This document shows, piece by piece, positions 1 to 7,585 of a stretch of DNA of 39,667 nt (the first letter of the stretch is position 1; every line of letters starts with the position of its first letter). The DNA comes from an uncultured Bacteroidota bacterium. GTDB taxonomy: Bacteria; Bacteroidota; Bacteroidia; Flavobacteriales; Flavobacteriaceae. Location of the stretch: NCBI GenBank assembly GCA_902593165.1, contig CACJHI010000013.1, positions 1-39,667 on the forward strand, read 5' to 3'. Below the pieces are notes generated by a model. It ran no database searches. It saw nothing but the letters and a program-made list of their open reading frames with translations, and was not told the origin of the DNA. The translations under genes and the position numbers were made by a program.

Positions 1-35
1 TATTTAAATTAATAATATATTTATAATTATATATG

Positions 36-43
36 TATATTTG
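36..43 (+). promoter_or_regulatory. -7 promoter box of the resolvase-like gene
   Basis: TATATTTG matches the Bacteroidota sigma-A -7 consensus TAnnTTTG. It lies 19 bases before the ATG at 63, which predicts a short leader. No clear -33 TTG box is visible before it, and the window starts only 35 bases upstream. Confidence 0.45.
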
Positions 44-62
44 TTACACGTAATATTATAAC

Positions 63-668
63 ATGATTATAACATATCTGCAAACCACTAGTAATTCCGA
101 AGCTGAAATGTTTTTAAATAAGGATAATACTTATGTTGATCTATGCTCTAGTGTAATTCCATTTGATAAAAGGGATAAAGGTTCTCTCGTTCTCGCCCTA
201 ATAAGTCAAAAGAAAATTTCAAAATTAATTGTTCAAAATATTTCTATGCTGGGAAGAAATCAAATAAATGTTTTAAATACCATTGACCATCTTATCAATA
301 ATAACGTTTGTTTAGTTTCAAAATTAGAAAGATTAGAGACTATGGATGAATATGGTAGAGTTAAACAGGATACTATTTTGTTCTTAAACATATTTAGATC
401 CCTAGCAAACATGGAGTATAAAAACAGAAAAGAATCTCATAGATACGGTATACAACAAGCAAAAGATCTTGGAAGGTATAAGGGTGTGGGTGGAAGACAA
501 CTTGAATCAATTGAGGAGTTCTTTGAAAAACCTAAAAACGTAAATATTTTAAGACATTTAAAAAGGGGAGAAAGTATTAGACGAGCAGCTAAACTAGTTG
601 GTGCCTCACCTGGATTAGTTCAAAAAGTAAAAAGGTGGGCTCAAGATCATGATAGATTGAATACATAA
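63..668 (+). CDS. Serine-recombinase-like protein with degenerate active site and C-terminal HTH
   Basis: The 201-residue protein follows the layout of small serine resolvases. It has a short N-terminal beta strand, a central dimer-helix region with LGRN in place of the usual DRLGRS, a DEYGRVKQD segment like the family's t.tGrl stretch, and an AK.LGRYKG linker. A C-terminal helix-turn-helix sits at about residues 165-195 (ESIRRAAKLVGASPGLVQKV). The usual YARVST catalytic start reads YLQTTS, so the nucleophilic serine position holds threonine and the nearby arginine is glutamine. The first arginine of the DRLGR pair is also replaced, by methionine. Family knowledge says these residues are required for strand exchange. 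I infer a DNA-binding protein, perhaps a regulator, rather than an active recombinase. No phage or transposon genes adjoin it. Family call fairly sure; function unknown. Confidence 0.7.
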   Translation: MIITYLQTTSNSEAEMFLNKDNTYVDLCSSVIPFDKRDKGSLVLALISQKKISKLIVQNISMLGRNQINVLNTIDHLINNNVCLVSKLERLETMDEYGRVKQDTILFLNIFRSLANMEYKNRKESHRYGIQQAKDLGRYKGVGGRQLESIEEFFEKPKNVNILRHLKRGESIRRAAKLVGASPGLVQKVKRWAQDHDRLNT

Positions 669-689
669 AATTTATCTTATTAAATAAGT

Positions 690-719
690 CTTTTCATAAA
701 AATGTGGAAAGGTTTTTTT
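690..719 (+). terminator. Rho-independent terminator after the resolvase-like gene
   Basis: Bases 690-697 pair with 704-711 as an 8-bp stem with two G-U pairs and a 6-base loop. Seven or more Ts follow from 713. A GTG at 704 that could open the next reading frame lies inside this stem, which argues against it as a start codon. Confidence 0.6.
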
Positions 720-751
720 ATCTTCATGTTTCATTTAAATCAATTTACATT

Positions 752-1237
752 ATGAAAAAAATACTATTATTACTAACATTAGGCCTGTTTATATCTTGTT
801 CTAATGTTCAAAATCCTGAATATGAAAAAAATCTTGAAATTGCAAAAGAGTGGTTTGAAGTATTTGTAACTGAGGATTTTGACGCTATAACAGATTTCTT
901 TGCTGATGAAGTAGAGTATCAAAGTGCATTCTATGGAGGTCCTTTAATGAATAGAGAGGAAACTCTTAACTATTTAAAAGGATGGCAAGATGCTATGGAA
1001 GATATATCCTGGGAAGCTCAAAACTATCTGCCTGGTGCGGATCCTGATACTGGAGAGCCCAATGGAAGCGTGAGAATGTATGGCCATTGGTCTGGAACTA
1101 ATACTGCTTCTGGTAAAAGTTTTAGAGGACTTTGGTATCATTATTTCACATTTGACGAAAATGGAAAAATCATAAATGGTGGTGACTTTGGTGATGCAAC
1201 TGGTCTAGTTATGGCTGTTGCACCTGATCAGGAATAA
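752..1237 (+). CDS. NTF2-like (SnoaL-type) lipoprotein 1
   Basis: A 161-residue protein begins with a lipoprotein signal, MKKILLLLTLGLFISC, with the lipidated Cys at residue 16. The mature part looks like the NTF2/SnoaL fold: an N-terminal helix (EIAKEWFEVFVTEDFDAITDFFADEVEY) and later beta strands ending in GLWYHYFTFDENGKIINGGDFGD. No catalytic signature is evident, so the role (small-molecule binding or an isomerase-like activity) is unknown. I chose ATG 752. An in-frame GTG at 704 lies in the preceding terminator stem, and its extension would precede the signal peptide. It is followed by its own terminator, so it is probably separate from the two similar genes downstream. Confidence 0.75.
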   Translation: MKKILLLLTLGLFISCSNVQNPEYEKNLEIAKEWFEVFVTEDFDAITDFFADEVEYQSAFYGGPLMNREETLNYLKGWQDAMEDISWEAQNYLPGADPDTGEPNGSVRMYGHWSGTNTASGKSFRGLWYHYFTFDENGKIINGGDFGDATGLVMAVAPDQE

Positions 1238-1258
1238 TCTAAATTTCCAAAATAAATA

Positions 1259-1291
1259 AACCTTTTCATTGAAAAATGAAGAGGTTTTTTT
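1259..1291 (+). terminator. Rho-independent terminator after lipoprotein 1
   Basis: Bases 1259-1270 pair with 1275-1286: 12 bp with one G-U pair and a GAAA loop. A T run follows from 1285 to 1291. Confidence 0.75.
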
Positions 1292-1325
1292 ATATTAATT
1301 TATAAATCAATTTAAAATTCAAAAA

Positions 1326-1862
1326 ATGAAAAAATTTATTTTATTATTTGCAACGATTTTATTTGTTGCATGTCAACAACCTACTGATTCAATAGCAGTA
1401 GTTAAATCTGATGATGACAAAACAATGGCAATTGAAAAAATGCTAAAAAATTATCTGTCATACGGAACAGATTCATATGATGCTGATTATGATCAATCAA
1501 TAGTCTCAATGGATCTTGCTGGTAATAACTCAATACCTGGGTTTGAGGTTAACGCGGAATCATTCTTTGCAACAGATGCTGAGCACCATGCTTTATTTGA
1601 TAATATAAAAATGTCATTACCGGGAGATGAAGCAGGATGGGGTGGACTTCATACAAATTATTATGAAGATTCTGGGATATGGACTCACTATTGGGGCACT
1701 TGGTCTGCTACTGGAAGGTTTACTGGAAACGAAGTATCACAATTTATTCATTTAAATTGGGGATGGGGTGAAGATGGTAAGATTGTCTTTCACAATATCC
1801 ATGTTGATGGAAAAGATATTTGGGCTGAAGCTAATGCAGCAGAAGCTGCTGGTTCAGAATAA
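1326..1862 (+). CDS. NTF2-like lipoprotein 2
   Basis: A 178-residue protein with lipoprotein signal MKKFILLFATILFVAC (Cys 16). The mature domain has aromatic-rich beta strands typical of NTF2-like sheets (IWTHYWGTWSATGRFTG, then SQFIHLNWGWGEDGKIVFHNIHVDG). The C-terminus is Ala/Glu-rich. It lies 20 bases before lipoprotein 3 with no terminator between, so the two are likely cotranscribed. Similar length, signal and fold to its neighbours suggest an old tandem duplication, although primary similarity is low. The ligand or substrate cannot be read from the sequence. Confidence 0.72.
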   Translation: MKKFILLFATILFVACQQPTDSIAVVKSDDDKTMAIEKMLKNYLSYGTDSYDADYDQSIVSMDLAGNNSIPGFEVNAESFFATDAEHHALFDNIKMSLPGDEAGWGGLHTNYYEDSGIWTHYWGTWSATGRFTGNEVSQFIHLNWGWGEDGKIVFHNIHVDGKDIWAEANAAEAAGSE

Positions 1863-1882
1863 TTTAACTTAAAATTATAATT

Positions 1883-2374
1883 ATGAAAAAATATATATTA
1901 TTATTTACTGTAATATTCTTCATTGGTTGTGAACCAACAGTTGTAGAGAAATCAGCTGGTGTAGCTAATAGCGATGGGGATAAATACATTTTAGGCTCTG
2001 ATGAAGACAGTCAATTAGCTGTTGACCTTGTCAAAGCATATGCTGAAAAAAATACAGATTTAATGTATGAGATGATGACTGATACTGTAAGGTATTGGCC
2101 TTCTCAAGGTGGAGAAATGTTGGTGCTAAGTCGTGATGCTGTTCATGATGTGGTTAATCAGCTTCACTCACCTTATGACTCTATAACTAGAAGAGTATGG
2201 AATTCCGTACCGTTAAAAACTGAAGGATCTGATTATTCACGTGTAACAGTAGCTTTTTCAGAAAATCGATTTTTAAAGGATGGAACTCAAGAAAATGTTA
2301 GGCTTATTGATAGAATATTTATTAGAGATGGTAAAATTTTTAGAATTCATCAATGGGATGCTGAGATGGAATAA
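1883..2374 (+). CDS. NTF2-like lipoprotein 3
   Basis: A 163-residue protein with lipoprotein signal MKKYILLFTVIFFIGC (Cys 16). An NTF2-like body follows: an AVDLVKAYAEKNTDLMYEMMTDTVRYWP helix-strand start, and a C-terminal strand pair NVRLIDRIFIRDGKIFRIHQWD. It is the last gene of the lipoprotein set and ends at a perfect hairpin terminator shared with the convergent SDR gene. It is probably anchored to the inner or outer membrane and faces the periplasm or the outside. No catalytic motif was recognised. Confidence 0.72.
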   Translation: MKKYILLFTVIFFIGCEPTVVEKSAGVANSDGDKYILGSDEDSQLAVDLVKAYAEKNTDLMYEMMTDTVRYWPSQGGEMLVLSRDAVHDVVNQLHSPYDSITRRVWNSVPLKTEGSDYSRVTVAFSENRFLKDGTQENVRLIDRIFIRDGKIFRIHQWDAEME

Positions 2375-2395
2375 AAGTTTAGATTAAACTAAATT

Positions 2396-2423
2396 AAACC
2401 CACTATTTATAGTGGGTTTTTTT
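2396..2423. terminator. Bidirectional terminator between lipoprotein 3 and SDR
   Basis: Bases 2396-2406 and 2409-2419 form a perfect 11-bp inverted repeat with core CCCACTAT/ATAGTGGG. It ends in seven Ts on the plus strand and AT-rich sequence on the minus strand. It sits exactly between two convergent genes and overlaps the SDR stop codon. Confidence 0.8.
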
Positions 2424-3207
2424 ATATAATAGACCCCATACTACCACCATCAACTCTTACTGAAGCTCCATTTGTAGCAGATGCAACTGTACTGCATAAG
2501 TAGACAATTGTTGATGCGACCTCCTCGACTCTAGCAAATCTTCCCAATAGGGATGAGCTCCTAACATCTTTAAAAAAGTTTTTCTCTACTTCTTCTACAG
2601 TTTTATTTTCTCTTTTAGCAGTTTCCTCAAGAAATTTAACTGAACCTTCAGAGAGTGTGGAGCCAGGAATAACTGTATTTATAGTTACATTAGTGCCTTT
2701 CGTGAGCTTAGCTAAACCACTTGAAAACACATTGATCGAAGCTTTAGAAACACTATAGCTGAGAAGGTCACTTGGGACAAGGGTAGCACATTCAGAAGAA
2801 ATAAAAATGATTCTACCCCAATTCCTCTTTATCATTTCTGGCAAAAAATGTTTAGACAGTTGGACACCACTCATTAGATTTACTTTGAAATGATCATTCC
2901 AGTCATCAATAGTCTCGTCTTTAAATTCTTTACCTCTAAAAATACCAACATTGTTTACCAGTATATCAATATCATTAGGGATATGGTCAATTAAAGTTTC
3001 TACTTGAGAATCTTTTAAAAAGTCAGCTACTAGTCCGGATACATTATCACTATTTAGTGAACTTAATGCAGATTCAACACTTTTCTTAGTTCTCCCATTT
3101 ATTATCACTGTAGCTCCCTCTTCTAAGAAGAGTCTTGCTGTCTCAAAACCAATTCCTTTGGTAGATCCAGATATAAAAACCTTTTTACCTTTTAAATGTA
3201 AATTCAT
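2422..3207 (-). CDS. SDR family NAD(P)-dependent oxidoreductase
   Basis: A classical short-chain dehydrogenase/reductase of 261 residues. It has the nucleotide-binding motif SGSTKGIG at about residues 13-20 (Ser replaces the usual Thr), NNVG in the central strand near residue 87, a catalytic Ser in FISSEC, and YSVSK carrying the catalytic Tyr/Lys. The C-terminal VRVDGGS is typical of FabG-like reductases. The substrate is unknown. The start lies 19 bases after the PhyH stop on the same strand, so the two are probably one operon and may act on the same hydroxylated or keto substrate; that link is inference. Confidence 0.88.
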   Translation of the reverse strand: MNLHLKGKKVFISGSTKGIGFETARLFLEEGATVIINGRTKKSVESALSSLNSDNVSGLVADFLKDSQVETLIDHIPNDIDILVNNVGIFRGKEFKDETIDDWNDHFKVNLMSGVQLSKHFLPEMIKRNWGRIIFISSECATLVPSDLLSYSVSKASINVFSSGLAKLTKGTNVTINTVIPGSTLSEGSVKFLEETAKRENKTVEEVEKNFFKDVRSSSLLGRFARVEEVASTIVYLCSTVASATNGASVRVDGGSMGSII

Positions 3208-3226
3208 TTTGAATTATTGATTGAGT

Positions 3227-4177
3227 CTACCACTTCTCTAGACCTAAAATTTTCTCACCAAGTTTTGAAAGCTTTGCTGTTCCATACTTTTCTTGTTCCC
3301 AATTTCTTGGATCCCCAGGGAAAGCATATCCTTCAGGTGCTATTCTATTTTTCCATGAATTAATTCTCCAATTTACTAAATCAGTATCATCTTCCTGAGC
3401 TGGCATCATTGATATATATTGGGCAATTCTTACTTTATCTTTTGAATTATTAGGCCTGATACCATGTGGTTGAGTACTGTTAAAAATTAGGAGATCTCCA
3501 GCCTCAAGTGAAACCTTGACTATTTTGTCCTCTAGACCAGAAATATCAGGTTGGAATTTATTTCTCTCTTCGGGTTGAGATAATCTCCAAGTATCATAAT
3601 TCTTATAGAGCCATGGAATACATTGGAACCCTCCCATTTCATGATCAGTCTGATCAGCTAAAGCCAAAACTCCTTGTACATTTTGAGGTTTTGTATCAGG
3701 GTCATAGTCCCAGTGAATGAAACCCTTATACTCGAAACCAGGTCTAATAGGAAAATTTAAATTAGCTCTATCGATTGTGGTCCAGAGCTTTTCTGTTCCC
3801 CATATATCTACAAAAGAGTCGTAAACCCTTTGAGTTTGTCTATTGTTCCATAAGAATTGATTATTATATACCTCCACCATTCCAGTACCTGCTAGTTCTT
3901 TCATCTCCATTTCAGCTCTTGCTTCAGTATACCATGTTGAAGGGTCATTAGGATCTTTATCATCAAATTCCCAAATAAATTCGGCAGTTTTCATTGCTTG
4001 TTCTCTTGAAACTGCATTTTTGATAACTATATAACCATTCTCCATCCAAAAATTCCATTGACCTATTGTTAAAACCCTTAAAGTATCAGCAGATGCAGAA
4101 CTTCTTAACTTTTGTATACTGCTTTTAGCTGTTGATGGATTCCCTGGAATCTCTTTGTGATTATTATCAGTGATCAT
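3227..4177 (-). CDS. Phytanoyl-CoA dioxygenase (PhyH) family protein
   Basis: A 316-residue Fe(II)/2-oxoglutarate-dependent oxygenase. With ATG 4177 as start, the metal triad is H155 and D157 (FIHWDYDP) and H238 (STQPHGIRP). The Arg a few residues later, or the one in KVRIAQY, is the likely 2-oxoglutarate anchor. Family members hydroxylate lipids, amino acids or small natural products; the substrate here is not readable. An in-frame upstream ATG at 4222 would add 15 residues, but a near-consensus -7 box lies inside that extension, so I prefer 4177. Divergent from the GH109-like gene, upstream of the SDR. Confidence 0.85.
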   Translation of the reverse strand: MITDNNHKEIPGNPSTAKSSIQKLRSSASADTLRVLTIGQWNFWMENGYIVIKNAVSREQAMKTAEFIWEFDDKDPNDPSTWYTEARAEMEMKELAGTGMVEVYNNQFLWNNRQTQRVYDSFVDIWGTEKLWTTIDRANLNFPIRPGFEYKGFIHWDYDPDTKPQNVQGVLALADQTDHEMGGFQCIPWLYKNYDTWRLSQPEERNKFQPDISGLEDKIVKVSLEAGDLLIFNSTQPHGIRPNNSKDKVRIAQYISMMPAQEDDTDLVNWRINSWKNRIAPEGYAFPGDPRNWEQEKYGTAKLSKLGEKILGLEKW

Positions 4178-4204
4178 AATTATTTTATAAAACCCGTTAT
4201 ACTT

Positions 4205-4212
4205 TAAAGATA
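4205..4212 (-). promoter_or_regulatory. Possible -7 box of the PhyH-SDR operon
   Basis: Read on the minus strand this is TATCTTTA, one base from TAnnTTTG. It lies 27 bases upstream of the ATG at 4177 and supports that start over the one at 4222. No good -33 box was found. Confidence 0.35.
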
Positions 4213-4248
4213 AAAAAATCATGTAAATTAATAGTCTAATTGTGATAT

Positions 4249-5631
4249 ATGAAAAACTTTGATAGAAGGAAATTTATTAAAACAACTTCACTTTCAGCAG
4301 CATTTGCATCTTCTTCAAATTTATTCTCTAATAAACCAAGATCATCTGGTCAAAAATATATGGGAGACTTTGCAGCGCCAAAGCTTGATAAAATTAAAAT
4401 AGCATTAATTGGTGTTGGCTATAGAGGTCAAGGACATATTAAGAGATTTGGTTCCTTTCCAAATACCCAAATAGTTGCAATAAGTGATCTTCATGAAACT
4501 AATATTTCAAAGAGTTTATCTATAATTGATAATTTAAAAACATCAAATTCACACATTAATCTTAAAACTTACTCAGGTAACAAAGATAAATGGAGAATAA
4601 TGTTAAAAGAAACTGATGCAGATATAGTTGTTATATCGACTGATTGGGATACCCATGGAATCATGGCTATTGAATCTATGAAAAACAATATGCATGCATT
4701 TGTTGAGGTACCTCTAGCGAATACGATTAAAGATCTTTGGGAGATTGTGGATACTTCTGAAAAATATCAAAAACATTGTATGATGATGGAAAATGTCAAC
4801 TATGGTAGGGAAGAGTTGATGTTTTTAAATATATGTAGGAAAGGATTATTGGGTGAGTTATACCATGGTGAAGCAGCATATATACATGATTTAAGATATC
4901 AGATGTATGAAGAGGAAATAGGGACAGGCTCATGGAGAACATTACAATATGAAAAGAAAAAAGGAAATCTATATCCAACCCACGGATTAGGTCCAGTTTC
5001 TCAATACATGAATCTCCTTAGATCTGAGGATACTTTTAAAACATTGGTATCTTTCTCATCTCCAGCTTTAGGTAGAGAAAAATTTGCCAGAGAAAATTTT
5101 AATGAGAATCATAAATGGAATAAATTAAATTATCAAAACGGTGATATAAATTCCACTATTATCAAAACACATTTAGGTAGAACAATTATGGTTCAGTGGG
5201 ATGAGACAAGCCCTAGACCTTATACCAGATTAAACTTAATTCAGGGAACAAAGGGGATTCTAGCGGGAGGCCCAACTAGAGCTGCCTTTGATAATGGATT
5301 TGAAGGATACACTAAAGATTCAAAAGAATGGATCAAAGGTAAAGGCATAGAAGCTCTTTATGAAAAATTTGATCATCCTATGTATAAAAGACTTAATAAA
5401 ATTACTAAAGATTCAGGCCATGGTGGTATGGATGGAATGATGGTATATAGAATAATTGAGTGTTTGAGAAATGGTGAACCTCTTGATCAAAATGTTTATG
5501 AGGGATGTGCCTGGAGCTCTTTGATAGAATTGACTTCCAACTCTGTAAATAATAATGGCCAACCTCAGGATTTTCCAGATTTTACAAGAGGAAATTGGGT
5601 AAATACTAACACTTTTGATATCATCCCTTAA
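4249..5631 (+). CDS. Tat-exported Gfo/Idh/MocA protein of the GH109 type
   Basis: A 460-residue protein with a twin-arginine signal (DRRKFIKTT near residue 5, followed by an Ala/Ser-rich stretch), so probably exported folded with its nucleotide bound. A Rossmann motif GVGYRG lies at about residues 55-60. Segments MMENVNYGREE, LYPTHGLGPVSQYM and SFSSPALG resemble glycoside hydrolase family 109, enzymes that use bound NAD for redox-assisted cleavage of alpha-GalNAc linkages. The GH109 call comes from remembered family patterns; a related NAD(P)-dependent sugar dehydrogenase is the alternative. Its stop overlaps the kinase start as TAATG, which points to coupled expression with sugar phosphorylation. 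Confidence 0.8.
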   Translation: MKNFDRRKFIKTTSLSAAFASSSNLFSNKPRSSGQKYMGDFAAPKLDKIKIALIGVGYRGQGHIKRFGSFPNTQIVAISDLHETNISKSLSIIDNLKTSNSHINLKTYSGNKDKWRIMLKETDADIVVISTDWDTHGIMAIESMKNNMHAFVEVPLANTIKDLWEIVDTSEKYQKHCMMMENVNYGREELMFLNICRKGLLGELYHGEAAYIHDLRYQMYEEEIGTGSWRTLQYEKKKGNLYPTHGLGPVSQYMNLLRSEDTFKTLVSFSSPALGREKFARENFNENHKWNKLNYQNGDINSTIIKTHLGRTIMVQWDETSPRPYTRLNLIQGTKGILAGGPTRAAFDNGFEGYTKDSKEWIKGKGIEALYEKFDHPMYKRLNKITKDSGHGGMDGMMVYRIIECLRNGEPLDQNVYEGCAWSSLIELTSNSVNNNGQPQDFPDFTRGNWVNTNTFDIIP

Positions 5632-6710
5632 TGCTAAATAAAATAATTTCAAAGGCGCCTGGGAGGGTATGTCTATTTGGAGATCATCAGGATTACCTAG
5701 GCCTTCCTATAATTGCCACTACAATAAATAAGGAAATTACAATTGAAGCAAATAAAAATAGTACGGAAGAATTTAAAATTTTTAAAAAAGATCTAAATAT
5801 ATATGACAGTATTGATCTTAAACAAGATATAAGATCAGATGAAAAGGATTTTTTGAGAATAGCATTAAGAGTTCTAAAAAAATATAATTGTATACCAAAC
5901 CATGGATATGATATAGAAATAAAGAGTGAAATACCAATAAATTCAGGTCTATCAAGCTCGTCTGCTTTAATTGTAGCCTGGGTAAATTTTCTATTAACTT
6001 CATTTTCAGATAGATCTATATCATCAGAACTTCTTGCTGAACTGTCATATGAAATAGAGGTCCTAGAGATGGGTGGTTCAGGAGGTAAAATGGATCAATA
6101 CACAATTGCTAACGGAAAAACAATTTTCTTAGACACTAGAACAAATGAAATTAATTCATTTGATCATGGTCTATGTGATATGATAATTGGAGTTTCAAAT
6201 AAACCAAAAGATACTCAAGGTTTATTAAGGAAATTAAAAGAAAATGCTCAAAAATCAATTGATATAGTTAAGGATAAAGTGCCTACTTTCAATTTATATG
6301 ATAAAGAAAATATTAATAAAAGATCATACCTGGATATTTTAGATGATGATCTAAAGCCCTACTTTAAAGCGGCGGTTGGAAACTTTAGAGTTACTGAAGA
6401 TGCAAAAAAAGAATTTTCAAAATTAAAGCTAGACATTAAGGAGATCTCTAACCTTATGAACACTCATCATAATTATCTAAAGAATGAATTGAAAATTACT
6501 ACACCTGAGATAGATAAGATGATAGATGTATCAAAAGAAAATGGAGCAATTGGTTCAAAAATTGTAGGATCAGGGGGAGGAGGTTCAGTTGTTTGTTTAT
6601 CAACTGACGCAGATACATCAAATAAAATTGTATCAGAATTGAGAAGAGTAGGAGTTAAAGATGCATTTATTGCAAAAAGAGGTGGAGGTCCCACAATCCA
6701 TTATGAATAA
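5631..6710 (+). CDS. GHMP kinase, galactokinase-like
   Basis: A 359-residue GHMP-superfamily small-molecule kinase. Motif 1 APGRVCLFGDHQDYLG (residues 9-24) is a variant of the galactokinase GRVNLIGEHTDY signature. Motif 2 is the ATP-binding PINSGLSSSSA near residue 103, MGGSGGKMDQ follows, and motif 3 GSGGGGSV is near the C-terminus. It likely makes a sugar 1-phosphate in the cytoplasm. Substitutions in motif 1 and the neighbours suggest a substrate other than plain galactose. The start overlaps the GH109-like stop by one base, and the 3' end overlaps the nucleotidyltransferase by eight. Confidence 0.85.
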   Translation: MLNKIISKAPGRVCLFGDHQDYLGLPIIATTINKEITIEANKNSTEEFKIFKKDLNIYDSIDLKQDIRSDEKDFLRIALRVLKKYNCIPNHGYDIEIKSEIPINSGLSSSSALIVAWVNFLLTSFSDRSISSELLAELSYEIEVLEMGGSGGKMDQYTIANGKTIFLDTRTNEINSFDHGLCDMIIGVSNKPKDTQGLLRKLKENAQKSIDIVKDKVPTFNLYDKENINKRSYLDILDDDLKPYFKAAVGNFRVTEDAKKEFSKLKLDIKEISNLMNTHHNYLKNELKITTPEIDKMIDVSKENGAIGSKIVGSGGGGSVVCLSTDADTSNKIVSELRRVGVKDAFIAKRGGGPTIHYE

Positions 6711-7524
6711 AATACCAATAGTAATAATGGCTGCAGGTGTCTCATCTAGAATGAGAAGTTCTTCAGTTCCATCAAACATTTCTCAAAAATTAATTAATCA
6801 ATCTAATCAAAGAGTAAAGGGTTTTATTCAAGCTGGAGATGGAAATGAACCAATTATTTTTTACATTATTAAAAATTCATTAAAAGCAGGCATAAAAGAT
6901 TTCTATATTATCTTATCTGATAATTCAGATCAATTTCAGAAGTATCTAAAAAAATTAGAGAAACAATTATCAATTCAAATAAAGTTTGGTTTTCAGGACT
7001 TTTATGGCAAATCCAAGCCATTGGGTACAGCCGATGCTTTATTTCAATTAATGAATCAGCGCCAGGAACTAAAGAAAAAAAGATTTATAGTATGTAATTC
7101 TGATAATTTGTATTCTTCTAGAGCAATTAAGATATTGTTGAATGAGAATAATTACAACTCCATGATTGCATATGATTATAGTTGTTTAAAGTACTCAGAG
7201 AAAAGATTGTTATCATTCTCTATTTTAAAAATCAAAAAAAATTTTTTGGAAAGTATCATTGAAAAACCAGACATGGATACCATAAAAAGCTATTCAAAGA
7301 GATATGTTAGTATGAATATATTCTCTTTTATTGGAGACCAAGTCTATAAATACTTCAAAGATTGTCCTGTAAATATTAAAAGAGGAGAAAAAGAAATTGC
7401 AACAGCCATACAGAACATGATAGGCGATAATAAAAGATCAATGATTGTTTATCCTCTATGTGAGCATGTACCTGATCTAACATTCAAGGAAGACATTGAT
7501 AAAATCAGTCAATTTTTAAATTAA
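6703..7524 (+). CDS. Sugar nucleotidyltransferase (NTP transferase family)
   Basis: A 273-residue protein. The N-terminal IVIMAAGVSSRM is the nucleotide-binding loop of sugar-phosphate nucleotidyltransferases and MobA-like enzymes. KPLGTADAL and VCNSDNLYS (metal-binding Asp) follow, and FLESIIEKPD matches the family's viEKP motif. It should join NTP and a sugar 1-phosphate to make an NDP-sugar plus pyrophosphate. ATG 6703 is chosen because it matches the start of the conserved fold; an earlier ATG at 6661 would only extend it into the kinase gene. The 8-base overlap with the kinase supports a consecutive kinase/pyrophosphorylase pair. Confidence 0.8.
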   Translation: MNKIPIVIMAAGVSSRMRSSSVPSNISQKLINQSNQRVKGFIQAGDGNEPIIFYIIKNSLKAGIKDFYIILSDNSDQFQKYLKKLEKQLSIQIKFGFQDFYGKSKPLGTADALFQLMNQRQELKKKRFIVCNSDNLYSSRAIKILLNENNYNSMIAYDYSCLKYSEKRLLSFSILKIKKNFLESIIEKPDMDTIKSYSKRYVSMNIFSFIGDQVYKYFKDCPVNIKRGEKEIATAIQNMIGDNKRSMIVYPLCEHVPDLTFKEDIDKISQFLN

Positions 7525-7540
7525 TATTAACTTTTTGGAC

Positions 7541-7560
7541 TTAGCCAACAAATTGGTTAA
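7541..7560 (+). terminator. Hairpin after the sugar operon
   Basis: Bases 7541-7548 pair with 7553-7560 as 8 bp with one G-U and a CAAA loop. Only a weak T-rich tract follows, so it is a modest terminator. It also lies just before the msrA -7 box and could act as an operator. Confidence 0.4.
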
Positions 7561-7563
7561 TCT

Positions 7564-7571
7564 TATATTTG
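7564..7571 (+). promoter_or_regulatory. -7 promoter box of msrA
   Basis: TATATTTG is a full match to TAnnTTTG and ends 14 bases before ATG 7586. It lies inside the longer reading frame that begins at 7535, which supports the later start. The nearest TTG boxes are not at ideal spacing. Confidence 0.5.
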
Positions 7572-7585
7572 TTGAAATAGTTGTT

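Noticed and set aside
63-668. Resolvase-like gene as a sign of a prophage or transposon
   Set aside because: No terminal repeats, integrase, transposase or phage genes are near, and its active site appears degraded.
704-751. GTG-started extension of NTF2-like lipoprotein 1
   Set aside because: The GTG is in a terminator stem and the extension would place 16 residues before a normal lipoprotein signal.
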